Below the pieces are notes generated by a model, which saw nothing but the letters and a program-made list of their open reading frames with translations, ran no database searches and was not told the DNA's origin. Made by a program: the position numbers and the translations under genes. 64,000 nucleotides of DNA from Pseudomonadota bacterium (GTDB taxonomy: Bacteria; Pseudomonadota; Gammaproteobacteria; Eutrophobiales; Eutrophobiaceae): the NCBI GenBank assembly GCA_013112535.1, contig JABFGI010000004.1, positions 153,455 through 217,454 of the forward strand. Reading direction: 5' to 3'. Shown piece after piece: positions 1 to 8,174 of the stretch (positions are counted from its first letter, which is position 1; each line of letters starts with the position of its first letter).

Positions 1-208
1 ATAAATTGCGTTGCACGCCATCAACATCAAGCAAACTAAAATTTATGACTTTAGTACCAATGACTTCTTCAGGTGCAATTGGATTCTTAACGGCAACAAC
101 TTCTTTTGCTTCTTTATCTTTTTTTATAAATTGCTGAAATTGATAACCACCTACGGCAGAAACCAGCGCAAGAACAACGATTATTATTATTAATTGCCAC
201 CGTTTCAT
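1..208 (-). CDS. TlpA/ResA-family thioredoxin-like protein (partial, N-terminus only)
   Basis: Only the first 69 codons are present; the gene runs off the left edge. The start ATG overlaps the dsbD stop (ATGA, 205-208), so the two genes are translationally coupled. The protein opens with two basic residues and a hydrophobic segment (about residues 5-20) that would anchor it in the inner membrane. A short linker follows, then a segment ending in INFSLLDVDGVQ, which resembles the first strand and hairpin of TlpA/ResA/AhpC-type thioredoxin folds. The CxxC active site would lie outside the window, so the redox role is inferred from this fragment and from its coupling to dsbD, which could supply it with reductant. 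Confidence 0.7.
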   Translation of the reverse strand, partial: MKRWQLIIIIVVLALVSAVGGYQFQQFIKKDKEAKEVVAVKNPIAPEEVIGTKVINFSLLDVDGVQRNL

Positions 209-2049
209 AACGATACTGCCTGCATAACATGCTCTACAAACTCATCTGCTTTAACAAAGCCTACCAGGCGATGTGATTTTATTTCTACAGCGTCTTTATT
301 AAAGAATAAAACAGCAGGAGGACCAAATAACTCAAAATGTTTTAAAAAAGCTTTATCTTCATCGCTATTTTTCGTTACATCTATTTTTAACAGGGTAACC
401 GGCTGTAATGTATTTTGTACTGCAGGATCTGAAAAAGTATAAGCTTCCATTTCATGACAGACCACACACCAGTCTGCATAAAAATCCAGCATGACATTTT
501 TGCCTTCAGATTTTGCCTGACTTAATTCTGATTCAAGTTCATCAAGATTAGAAATCATTTTAAACGGCAGTGTTTCTGTACTGGTGACACTACCCTGTTT
601 ATTGAACGGTTTTAAAACAGTTCCGGCTCCGTGTGTCGATGCAACAACAAGGGTGATACCATAAACCAGTGCAACAATGCCTAATCCTTTCCATAAGCGT
701 TGCCAATTTGTAGTAACAGGTTCAATTTTATCCAATGCACCCATAAAAATAGCTGCTGTCACAAACAAACATGCCCAAAGAATTAAAATTATTGATGCTG
801 GCAATATCCTTTCCAGAAACCAGATAGCAACACCTAACATTATGATACCGAAAACATGTTTGATGTTATCCATCCATAGTCCGGCACGTGGTAATAATTC
901 ACCTGAAGTTGCGCCCACGATTAATAAGGGAATACCAAAACCAAGCCCCATGGCAAACAAGGCAAAACCACCTAACAAAGCATCACCTGTTTGACTGATA
1001 TAAAGCAACGCACCGGCTAACGGCGGCGCAACACAGGGGCCTACGATAATAGCGGACAACACACCCATGACGAACGCCCCTTTATACGTGCCATGATGCG
1101 ACTCGTTATGGTTTGAAGACAATCTACTTTGCCAGCTTGCAGGCAAATGTAATTCATAAAAACCAAACATGGATAAAGCAAGCAAAACAAATACGCCGCT
1201 GAAAAAACTTAATACCCAGGCATTCTGTGATGCGGCTTGCAAATTAAGACTAAAGAGGCCGGCAATAATACCTAATATCGAATAAGTTAACGCCATCGCA
1301 AGAACATAACTAACAGAAAGCATGAATGCTCTTGTCCGCGTTATATGTTGTCCTTCACCAACAAGGATACCGGACAGAATAGGGATCATCGGAAAGACGC
1401 ATGGTGTTAATGCCAGGAGAAAACCAAAACCAAAAAATGAAAGTATATTAAGAAATAAACTTTTATCTTTTAATTCTTGAGTAATCTCATCCTGCTCAGA
1501 AACTGAACGAGTTTGAGAAGACGTTTGACCAGGAATAATTTCGACTGGCAAGGATTCAAAGTTGGCGGGGACAGAAACCGTTAGTGTTTTTTTAATCGGC
1601 GGATAACAAACTGAGTCTTCCTTGCAGCCCTGATAGGCAACATTAAGATCGAACTCTTTTAAAATTGCATCAGTAAGCTGGAACGGAATCGATACATTAT
1701 TCTCTCCGTAATAAACTTCAACAAGACCAAAAGCGGGATCCTGTTTTGACTTACCTTTGGGAAATTCAAACCTGCCTAGTGTTAAATTCGGGTTAGCTGA
1801 ATCAGTCGAAAATTTGTTCTTATATAGATAGTAACCCGGCTTAATTTCCCAGTTTAGAACAAGCTGCTTATCAGCATTGATATCGGCAATAACGCGAAAA
1901 GCAACATCCGGGTCAAGTATCTCATTTTCGATAGTCGAACTTTTGAACGAAAAGAGATCGCTTAATTTATTTCCTAGCTCGCCAGCATTCGCCAGAAAAG
2001 AGAAGAATAAAAAAGAAAGAAAGAAAATACTGCGTGCTACATTCATCAT
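205..2049 (-). CDS. dsbD: thiol:disulfide interchange protein DsbD
   Basis: Inner-membrane protein that carries electrons from cytoplasmic thioredoxin to periplasmic thiol proteins. All three parts are present in 614 residues. A signal peptide (1-22) precedes the periplasmic alpha domain with the pair C142/C148 (GCKEDSVCYPP). The eight-helix membrane domain has its cysteines in LTPCVFPMIP (C217) and GPCVAPP (C339). The C-terminal thioredoxin-like gamma domain carries DWCVVC (C528/C531). Length matches the family. The start codon abuts the cutA stop with no gap and the stop overlaps a TlpA-like gene, so cutA-dsbD-tlpA is likely one operon. Two adjacent Met codons leave the start uncertain by one residue. 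Confidence 0.97.
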   Translation of the reverse strand: MMNVARSIFFLSFLFFSFLANAGELGNKLSDLFSFKSSTIENEILDPDVAFRVIADINADKQLVLNWEIKPGYYLYKNKFSTDSANPNLTLGRFEFPKGKSKQDPAFGLVEVYYGENNVSIPFQLTDAILKEFDLNVAYQGCKEDSVCYPPIKKTLTVSVPANFESLPVEIIPGQTSSQTRSVSEQDEITQELKDKSLFLNILSFFGFGFLLALTPCVFPMIPILSGILVGEGQHITRTRAFMLSVSYVLAMALTYSILGIIAGLFSLNLQAASQNAWVLSFFSGVFVLLALSMFGFYELHLPASWQSRLSSNHNESHHGTYKGAFVMGVLSAIIVGPCVAPPLAGALLYISQTGDALLGGFALFAMGLGFGIPLLIVGATSGELLPRAGLWMDNIKHVFGIIMLGVAIWFLERILPASIILILWACLFVTAAIFMGALDKIEPVTTNWQRLWKGLGIVALVYGITLVVASTHGAGTVLKPFNKQGSVTSTETLPFKMISNLDELESELSQAKSEGKNVMLDFYADWCVVCHEMEAYTFSDPAVQNTLQPVTLLKIDVTKNSDEDKAFLKHFELFGPPAVLFFNKDAVEIKSHRLVGFVKADEFVEHVMQAVSL

Positions 2050-2376
2050 TTATTTGGTATTTTTGCTAATCCAGTCCAGGTAGCCGGCAAGGCCTGTCTC
2101 TATAGGGACAGCGATAATTTCCGGAAGTTCGTATGGGTGTATTTTTTTGATTCGTTTTTCCAATGCTGCATAATTATTTAATGTCGACTTAATAACCAGC
2201 ATGTGTTCATTTGCACTATCAACCTTACCAACCCAGCTGAAGAAAGACTGTACGCCGGGAACAATGTTGACACAGGCTGCCAATTTTTCCGTCACCAGTT
2301 CCTGGGCTACTTTTTTAGACGAAATAGAACCGGGACAGGTAGTTATTACCAAAATATAGTTTACATCATTACTCAT
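2050..2376 (-). CDS. cutA: divalent cation tolerance protein CutA
   Basis: Small trimeric ferredoxin-fold protein of the CutA1 family, historically linked to copper tolerance; its exact role is unsettled. The 108-residue form starting MSNDVNYILVITTCPGS matches the usual family length of 105-115. The longer reading frame to 2445 adds 23 residues with no family counterpart, so I use the internal ATG. Family hallmarks are the first strand with TTCP, AACVNIVPGVQSFFSW in the middle, and HPYELPEIIAVPI near the C-terminus. It is immediately upstream of dsbD, as in enterobacteria. The sequence upstream separates it from divergent fxsA by about 105 bases. Confidence 0.93.
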   Translation of the reverse strand: MSNDVNYILVITTCPGSISSKKVAQELVTEKLAACVNIVPGVQSFFSWVGKVDSANEHMLVIKSTLNNYAALEKRIKKIHPYELPEIIAVPIETGLAGYLDWISKNTK

Positions 2377-2481
2377 AAATCTTGTTTTTATAGCCAGCTT
2401 GGGTTGTATATTAGTATTTTGCCCATACATCAATAATAATGCCACCTTAGCACAGCAAAATAATCTCCGAGGTTAAATCTT

Positions 2482-2916
2482 TTGTTTAGAATACTGTTTC
2501 TGCTTTTTCTTATTATTCCACTTATTGAGATTGCAATCCTGATACAAATTGGCCAGATTTTTGGTATTGGTTATACCATAGCACTGGTGATTGGTACTGC
2601 TGCATTAGGTGCGGCACTGTTTCGTCAGCAAGGTTTATCAACCCTGGCTAAAGTCCAGATGAGCATGGATGAAGGTAACTTGCCTGCGACAGAACTTATA
2701 GAAGGTTTGATGTTATTAATCGCTGGTGCATTATTATTAACACCTGGTTTTTTTACAGATGTATTTGGCTTTCTTGTTTTAATTCCGCCATTACGTAATA
2801 AAATTGCGCAGAGCTTACTAATCAACTTCATACAATCTCATATTAATGCCCACCACCATAAACCCGACTCAGGCCGCATCATCGATGCCGAACATTGGGA
2901 ATCCGATTCCGAGTAG
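2482..2916 (+). CDS. fxsA: FxsA family membrane protein
   Basis: Small inner-membrane protein. In E. coli, overexpressed FxsA protects against F-factor exclusion of phage T7; the native role is unknown. The 144 residues contain three to four hydrophobic segments (about 2-22, 25-45, 70-95) with the family's LFLIIPLIEIAILIQIG start and a TPGFFTDVFG loop, followed by a polar, His-rich tail. Translation probably begins at TTG 2482, since CGAGG lies about nine bases upstream and no in-frame ATG fits. It is divergent from cutA and six bases ahead of trmH. In many gammaproteobacteria fxsA precedes groESL; here it does not. Confidence 0.9.
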   Translation: MFRILFLLFLIIPLIEIAILIQIGQIFGIGYTIALVIGTAALGAALFRQQGLSTLAKVQMSMDEGNLPATELIEGLMLLIAGALLLTPGFFTDVFGFLVLIPPLRNKIAQSLLINFIQSHINAHHHKPDSGRIIDAEHWESDSE

Positions 2917-2922
2917 AATCTT

Positions 2923-3600
2923 GTGAATACCGAACAACGTTCGAACCTGATCTCCAGGTTATCAGACATCATTAATGATGATCGTGTCGAACGCCTGCAA
3001 GAAGTACTAAACCAACGTACGCGTTATCTCACCATCGTACTCGATGATATATATCAACCACAAAATTCGAGCGCCATAATGCGCACCAGTGAGTGCATTG
3101 GAATACAAACTATTAACATCATAGAAGATCGCAATGAACACAAAACAAATCGCGATGTCGTTAAAGGTTCATCAAAATGGATTGATCTCAATCTTTACGA
3201 ATGCGAAGACGGACGAATCGAATGCATTAAAAATCTGAAACAACAAAATTATAAAATTGCTGCTATGACATTAAATCAGGAAAGCATTCCGCTTGAAGAA
3301 TTACCCGTTAACGAAAAACTTGCACTCTGTTTCGGCAGCGAAGATACCGGCCTGCATAGAGCACAGGAACATAAAGCTGACTACAAGGTACAAATACCGA
3401 TCACCGGTTTCACCCAAAGCTATAATGTCTCAGTGAGTGCTGGCATTAGTCTTTATTACTTAATAAACAAAATAAAAGAAACAAATCAAAACTGGCAACT
3501 TACAAAAGATGAAAAAGAAAAATTACTGATAGAATGGTTAAGCAAATCAACACCAACCGGAAGAATATTACTGGATAAATACAAAACAGAATCCGAATAG
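2923..3600 (+). CDS. trmH: tRNA (guanosine(18)-2'-O)-methyltransferase, TrmH type
   Basis: SPOUT-class enzyme that methylates the 2'-OH of G18 in the D-loop of tRNA. The 225-residue length matches E. coli TrmH (229). The N-terminal part carries the NSSAIMRTSECIG motif that contains the catalytic Arg of this family. The C-terminal trefoil-knot motifs are FGSEDTGLH and GFTQSYNVSVSAGISLYY, which bind SAM. GTG at 2923 is the likely start, six bases after the fxsA stop, so the two are probably cotranscribed. The last 40 residues are Lys/Glu rich, as in TrmH tails that bind tRNA. A different SpoU target is possible but the overall match is to TrmH. Confidence 0.88.
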   Translation: MNTEQRSNLISRLSDIINDDRVERLQEVLNQRTRYLTIVLDDIYQPQNSSAIMRTSECIGIQTINIIEDRNEHKTNRDVVKGSSKWIDLNLYECEDGRIECIKNLKQQNYKIAAMTLNQESIPLEELPVNEKLALCFGSEDTGLHRAQEHKADYKVQIPITGFTQSYNVSVSAGISLYYLINKIKETNQNWQLTKDEKEKLLIEWLSKSTPTGRILLDKYKTESE

Positions 3601-3602
3601 AA

Positions 3603-3779
3603 CTATTCCTTATCAGAACATTTCGGACATACCTCAAACACAACATTTTCAGGCGGTTCAACAAATAATACGGTATCTAAAACCCAGTCCCCGGTTTCTA
3701 AAATTTTAACGCTCTTGCAAAGCTGACACATCCTTATATTCCCGTCACCATCAAGATACTGTGGGCTACTATTATACAT
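3603..3779 (-). CDS. small protein with two CxxC motifs (zinc-ribbon-like)
   Basis: A 58-residue protein with CQLC near residue 18 and CPKC near residue 52. Four cysteines in two CxxC pairs separated by about 30 residues suggest a rubredoxin-like or zinc-ribbon fold. I choose ATG 3779 because AAGGA lies nine bases upstream; TTG 3788 would sit almost on that site. It converges with trmH, leaving only two bases between stops. I do not recognise a named family and cannot give a function. Confidence 0.6.
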   Translation of the reverse strand: MYNSSPQYLDGDGNIRMCQLCKSVKILETGDWVLDTVLFVEPPENVVFEVCPKCSDKE

Positions 3780-3831
3780 TTCGAACAATCCTTATTATAT
3801 AGTTAAACCTTTAACAGCTATAGTTAATGGG

Positions 3832-3904
3832 TGTCGGGCGATAATAACCGCACTAGCACGGCGAGATTATTCCCCTAGGGTTTTTTATTCACTCCCGCCC
3901 GACA
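3832..3904. repeat. 9-bp inverted repeat with 55-bp spacer
   Basis: TGTCGGGCG at 3832-3840 is repeated as its exact complement at 3896-3904. The spacer holds the palindrome CCCTAGGG followed by a T tract. This G+C-rich pair stands out from the AT-rich surroundings. It could be the footprint of a small mobile element or an unusual terminator. No gene is visible inside. Confidence 0.5.
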
Positions 3905-4026
3905 TAAACTTAAGCGATAGCGCTTTAGTCGAAAATATCGCATACATGAATGAACGTATATCACACTGCAACAATCTTGACGATCAAGCGCCTCGATACA
4001 CAAATCAACTTCTTAAATATGAATTA

Positions 4027-4101
4027 CGGCTTTTTAGGCCGTTGGCTAGTGAGGTTTATTAGACCATTTGATAGTGCGGCTTATTAGACCGGCTAAGATG
4101 C
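4027..4101 (+). repeat. three imperfect 25-bp tandem repeats upstream of a TonB receptor
   Basis: Units run 4027-4051, 4052-4076 and 4077-4101. All three share the frame (C/A)GG(C/T)TT.TTAG.CC, then a variable middle; the first two end in TAGTG. Units 2 and 3 share TTATTAGACC exactly at a 25-base offset. The array ends 120 bases before the GTG start of the receptor. A regulator-binding array or a decayed repeat are both possible. Confidence 0.6.
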
Positions 4102-4220
4102 ATACGATAAAAGTCTAGTGTACGGCTGAGTTATTTGCAATCCGAAACTGGAATATAGAAAAAAACTTGCTAATCTTGTTAATGGGGGATGAGACTTTAC
4201 CTTTAATCAAGGAGAGCATT

Positions 4221-6245
4221 GTGTCAATTAAATTTGGCCGAACTTCATCGTCATTAATTATCATCCTTGGGATTTATTCCGTATGTTGTGTTGCTGCAGA
4301 TGAAGTCTCTCTCTTCGAACTTTCACTGGAAGAACTTAGCAATATAAGTGTAACGACTGTATCTCGAGTTCAAGAAGGTCGCGACCATGCAGCAGGGACG
4401 ATACACGTTATCACTCAAGAAATGATTAAGGAGCGTGGTTATCGCAGCCTTAAAGATGCCTTGCAAGTTGTCCCCGGCTTTACCGTATTCATGAATGAAT
4501 TGATGTTTACCGCGGGTATTCGTGGCTTAAATGGTAACGATAATGAAAAAATTACCTTACTAATTAATGGTCGGGAAAGTAATGGTGTCAATGAACCAAA
4601 TTTTTTAAATGGTCCAATTAATCTTGATAGTGTCGAACGGGTTGAAATCATTGTCGGCCCATCTTCCTTATTTCAACAGGCGAATACGCTGGCTGCGACG
4701 GTCAACGTCATTACCAGAAAGACACAAGGTATTGAAGCAATCATAGCGTCGGGCAATGATCAACCCTATGCTGCGACGCTGATGGGCGGAAAAGAATGGT
4801 CTGCCAATCGTTATGTCAGTGCTTCTGTAAGCTATGAGCAAAAAGAAGGTTTTGATGCCTGGGATCAGGATAATCGTTCAGTACTGGCAGACACAACGGT
4901 AACAGGAAAATTAGAACCGAGTGTTTTTGCTCTATTCGAGGGGCGCATGGATAATTGGTGGGGACAAATTGTAGTTCATGAGTCTGAAAGCGGCGCTGAC
5001 TTACAACTGAATGGTTCCGGTCGTAGAAATGACTCCTTCCTCAAAGATAAGATGTACAAGTTAGACCTGGAACATACCTACGACTATTCACCATCAATTA
5101 CGACTAAAACACGATTTGGTATTGCTTATAAACAACAGGATCGTTTAAACAAGAATGGATTTCCACCTGATGGCGGTCTGGAACAGCGTATCAGTCAGGT
5201 AGACTACACTGCCGAATTTGGTCTGGAATACGATGGAATTAACGATCACTTTATTCAAGCTGGCATTCAATTCACCGTTGAAGATAATTTCGATAGCTTT
5301 TTCACTATTAATCAAACACAAACAACGCTGATTGATAAAGATACTCATGCACTTGGTGTGTATTTTTCTGACACCTGGCAATATAACGATAAGTTAAAGT
5401 TAATCGCAGGCATTCGTGCTGATGATAATACTATTGTTGATGAACGCATATATTGGGGTGGTCGTTTCGCTGCAATTTATGATATTTCAGATAAATGGAT
5501 TAGCAAGGCAATGATTAATAGAGCGATTCGCATGCCATCGCCTCTTGCTGCATTAAATCAGGTATGGGGTACGAATAACCCGTCACCTCCCACCTTTGCA
5601 AACACCTCACCAACTGCACAAAAACCTGAAAAACTGACGACTTTTGAATGGCAAAATATTTATTATTTTAATAAAACACGTGCATCGGTAACCCTGTATT
5701 ACCAGGAACTGGAAGATTTCATTACCTGGGTCGCACCCCACACCAACGCAGGGGATTATTCCGGCTTTGGACTAGAGTTTGATGTGGTTCATGACTTCAA
5801 CAAGGATTTATCAATGTGGTTTACAGGTTCCTATATTGACTCTGAATTCAATTCTTTTTTTAATATTGACTCTGATCCAACAATTATTGGCAATGAACAT
5901 GTACAAGTGAACACAGATGGTGAAATTGTTGGTGCACCCATCATCACAGCAAACCTGGGTATTGATTATCAATTTAATAATAATATAAATTTTAGTGGGC
6001 AAGCCCGATATTTCACCAGTCAAACCGCTTTTTCACTTAATAAAGCCAGCTTCGAAGAACTGGATGATCGTATTTATCTGGATGCAGCTTTAACTTATGA
6101 AGACTTTATTGTTGATGGTGTTGACCTCAGATTCTCAGGCCATAATGTTTTAAACAACAAGAGTAAAGTCGCAACCCAATGGTCAAAAACTCAATATGAA
6201 CCGCGCGGTGCAACATACCTTATAACACTGTTTAGCCACTTTTAA
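4221..6245 (+). CDS. TonB-dependent outer-membrane receptor
   Basis: Outer-membrane beta-barrel that imports a chelate or other scarce ligand using TonB energy. I start at GTG 4221, with AAGGAG six bases upstream, giving 674 residues. Upstream codons to 4167 have no ribosome-binding site. After a signal peptide (about 1-27) comes a TonB-box region, then the plug domain (about 55-155) with SLKDALQVVPGFTV, LLINGRESNG and DSVERVEIIVGPSS. The rest is a barrel of alternating aromatic strands ending in YLITLFSHF, a typical terminal-aromatic barrel signature. No transporter, TonB or siderophore gene is adjacent, so the ligand is unknown. Confidence 0.9.
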   Translation: MSIKFGRTSSSLIIILGIYSVCCVAADEVSLFELSLEELSNISVTTVSRVQEGRDHAAGTIHVITQEMIKERGYRSLKDALQVVPGFTVFMNELMFTAGIRGLNGNDNEKITLLINGRESNGVNEPNFLNGPINLDSVERVEIIVGPSSLFQQANTLAATVNVITRKTQGIEAIIASGNDQPYAATLMGGKEWSANRYVSASVSYEQKEGFDAWDQDNRSVLADTTVTGKLEPSVFALFEGRMDNWWGQIVVHESESGADLQLNGSGRRNDSFLKDKMYKLDLEHTYDYSPSITTKTRFGIAYKQQDRLNKNGFPPDGGLEQRISQVDYTAEFGLEYDGINDHFIQAGIQFTVEDNFDSFFTINQTQTTLIDKDTHALGVYFSDTWQYNDKLKLIAGIRADDNTIVDERIYWGGRFAAIYDISDKWISKAMINRAIRMPSPLAALNQVWGTNNPSPPTFANTSPTAQKPEKLTTFEWQNIYYFNKTRASVTLYYQELEDFITWVAPHTNAGDYSGFGLEFDVVHDFNKDLSMWFTGSYIDSEFNSFFNIDSDPTIIGNEHVQVNTDGEIVGAPIITANLGIDYQFNNNINFSGQARYFTSQTAFSLNKASFEELDDRIYLDAALTYEDFIVDGVDLRFSGHNVLNNKSKVATQWSKTQYEPRGATYLITLFSHF

Positions 6246-6338
6246 TAAAAGAGTCTGTATATCAATGTAAATTCGGAGTGTGGCTGACAATTACAAATAA
6301 ATAGAGAATAGCCATTCGTAAAATCATGATCTCTCCCT

Positions 6339-6344
6339 TATAAT
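6339..6344 (+). promoter_or_regulatory. candidate -10 element for the DUF3579 gene
   Basis: TATAAT at 6339-6344 lies 64 bases before the next ATG. The best -35 candidate is TTCGTA at 6315-6320, an imperfect match at 18-base spacing. Confidence 0.35.
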
Positions 6345-6407
6345 CGCGGCCCTGTAGCACCGAGGAAGTAGTGCAGCATGTGACTAACCAACGAGTAATA
6401 ATACGGA

Positions 6408-6695
6408 ATGGCAATAGAAAAAATATTAATTAGAGGCATAACCAAAGAGGGCAACAAATTTCGTCCCAGTGACTGGGCCGAACGTCTGTATTACGCATTG
6501 GCAACGCATGGGCCAACAGGTCGACTTATATTCAACCCACTGGTCAATATCAAGCAAGGTGAAAAACACAAGTGTTTTGTGGTTAAACCCGAGCTAAAAG
6601 AAAGAGATCCGATGACTTACGATTTTCTTGTTGATTTCGCTACGGGTAACAATCTGGAAATAACTGATCAGGATAATAACCCAATCAAACTGTAG
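6408..6695 (+). CDS. DUF3579 family protein
   Basis: A 95-residue cytoplasmic protein. It has the DUF3579 pattern: an opening ILIRGIT strand, then KFRPSDWAERLYYAL, and near the end DPMTYDFLVDFATGNNLEI. The family is common in beta- and gammaproteobacteria and has no established function as far as I know. It stands alone, converging with a CBS-domain gene two bases downstream. No signal peptide or membrane segment is visible. Confidence 0.85.
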   Translation: MAIEKILIRGITKEGNKFRPSDWAERLYYALATHGPTGRLIFNPLVNIKQGEKHKCFVVKPELKERDPMTYDFLVDFATGNNLEITDQDNNPIKL

Positions 6696-6697
6696 TT

Positions 6698-7159
6698 TTA
6701 CCGGGCAGCAGATTCTGCTTCTTCTCCCGGCCAATCCTTGATATAGCGTTTCATTATTTCATTTTGAAAAGTCGTTTCATCCAGAGAAGCAAAAATAATG
6801 TCGCCGATAGATAAGACGCCAACAACCTTGTTGGAATCAACAACCGGCATATGACGAATACGGTTCCTGGTCATACGAGACATTACTTCATCGATAGTCT
6901 CATCGGGCGTTGCTGTCAGAACTTTTTTAATCATAACATCGCCAATACAAATAGATTGCCATGAATCAGCATTCAAGGAAACATTATGAAGAAAATCACG
7001 TTCCGTAATAATACCCGCTAAAGAGCCATCATCGTGTAAAACCAGTAATGAACCAATACTTCGACCAAGCATTTCTTTCACCATATCTTTCAGTGTTCCA
7101 TCTGCCGGAATGCTGTATACGTCGCTGCCTTTTTTTTCAAGTATTGATTTAATTTTCAT
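6698..7159 (-). CDS. CBS-domain protein
   Basis: A 153-residue protein made of two tandem CBS motifs (about 8-65 and 75-135), which form a Bateman module that binds adenosine nucleotides. Visible pieces are GTLKDMVKEMLGRSIGSLLV, GIITERDFLH, DEVMSRMTRNRIRHMPVVD and GVLSIGDIIF. No catalytic domain is fused, so it resembles the stand-alone CBS-pair regulators common in bacteria. The partner is unknown. It converges with the DUF3579 gene and lies downstream of djlA on the same strand, with 77 bases between. Confidence 0.88.
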   Translation of the reverse strand: MKIKSILEKKGSDVYSIPADGTLKDMVKEMLGRSIGSLLVLHDDGSLAGIITERDFLHNVSLNADSWQSICIGDVMIKKVLTATPDETIDEVMSRMTRNRIRHMPVVDSNKVVGVLSIGDIIFASLDETTFQNEIMKRYIKDWPGEEAESAAR

Positions 7160-7236
7160 AACGTTACCGCTCTATTTATTACTGATGTACCGATGATTAT
7201 TTGAGTATACCGAATGTTTTCGAAGCAAGCTAAAAA

Positions 7237-8034
7237 TTAAAGGTTTTTTGCCTGTTTAATCACTTCGTACGCTTTTCTAATTTCGTGAGTTTGCTCTGCG
7301 GCCAGTTTCATCATCTCTTCCGGCAACCCTTTTGCAACTAATTTATCCGGATGATGTTGGCTCAATAATCGACGATAGGCTTTTTTAATGTCGCTCGCAC
7401 TGGCCGATTCTTTAATATCGAGTATAGCATAGGCCTGCTTTAATGAAGGCGATCCATCATTACGACCAGTTGATGAACTACCGTGCATACCGCCAATCAT
7501 TGCACAGAGATGCTCGAATTCATGTTGTGAAATATTTAATAGCTGACAGATGTTTAAAAGAACTTTACGTTCCGACGGTTCCATCACACCATCAGCATAT
7601 GCAGCCATGATCTGTATTTCGATAAACATACGTAACAGATTTGGCCGGTAACCTATTTCCTGCCGGAACTGTCTGACGATGTCATTAATTGGGAATGATG
7701 TTTTCTTACCTTCGTTAAATAAATCGATTGATGCTTTACGTTGAGCATCATCCAGTTCCATTTGCTGCATCACTTTTCTGGCAAGTGATATTTCATCTTC
7801 TGTTACTTGTCCGTCAGCTTTACATACATGCCCCATAACCGAAAAGGTTGCTGTATAGAATATGGTTTGTGCACGTTCCTGCCTGCCAAACCCGGATTGA
7901 CCGGTAGTTTGTCCGCTTGTATAGGTGACACCTTTATCAAAGTTATGACCTAATGCGACGCCTATCAGGGCACCAATCGGGCCACCGAACATCATTCCAA
8001 AAGTACCACCCAGTATTTTTCCCCACCAACCCAT
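7237..8034 (-). CDS. djlA: DnaJ-like co-chaperone DjlA
   Basis: Membrane-anchored J-protein that stimulates DnaK ATPase. The order is as in E. coli DjlA: a Gly-rich N-terminal transmembrane segment (MGWWGKILGGTFGMMFGG, about 1-31), a TerB-like helical domain (about 55-175; ADGQVTEDE, ADGVMEPSE) and a C-terminal J domain (about 200-262) with the HPD triad in LLSQHHPDKLVAKG. Length 265 matches E. coli (271). It is divergent from a methyltransferase gene across 140 bases. The J domain is complete, so it should be functional. Confidence 0.95.
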   Translation of the reverse strand: MGWWGKILGGTFGMMFGGPIGALIGVALGHNFDKGVTYTSGQTTGQSGFGRQERAQTIFYTATFSVMGHVCKADGQVTEDEISLARKVMQQMELDDAQRKASIDLFNEGKKTSFPINDIVRQFRQEIGYRPNLLRMFIEIQIMAAYADGVMEPSERKVLLNICQLLNISQHEFEHLCAMIGGMHGSSSTGRNDGSPSLKQAYAILDIKESASASDIKKAYRRLLSQHHPDKLVAKGLPEEMMKLAAEQTHEIRKAYEVIKQAKNL

Positions 8035-8174
8035 TATTTCACCTTAATAAAATTGTAATAAAATTATTGAGCTACAAATTTAAATATTCAGGTTAAACTA
8101 ACCTGATTCTTAACTATTCGTTATAATGCGCAAAAATTATAAATAACACTACACTATTCTTAACAGGACATATC

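Larger units (their letters stand above)
3780..4220. other. 441-bp stretch without a convincing gene
   Basis: Between the small CxxC gene and the TonB receptor I see no credible coding sequence. The longest plus-strand frame is 38 codons (3946-4062), without a ribosome-binding site. The stretch contains the 9-bp inverted repeat at 3832-3904 and three imperfect 25-bp tandem repeats at 4027-4101. No known riboswitch, tRNA or Fur box was recognised. Confidence 0.6.

Noticed and set aside
3946..4062. 38-codon plus-strand frame in the 3.8-4.2 kb gap
   Set aside because: No ribosome-binding site, no recognisable family, and it runs into the 25-bp repeats; chance frame more likely.
4221..6245. B12 riboswitch or Fur box controlling the TonB receptor
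   Set aside because: No B12-box-like sequence or Fur palindrome was seen in the 440 bases upstream.
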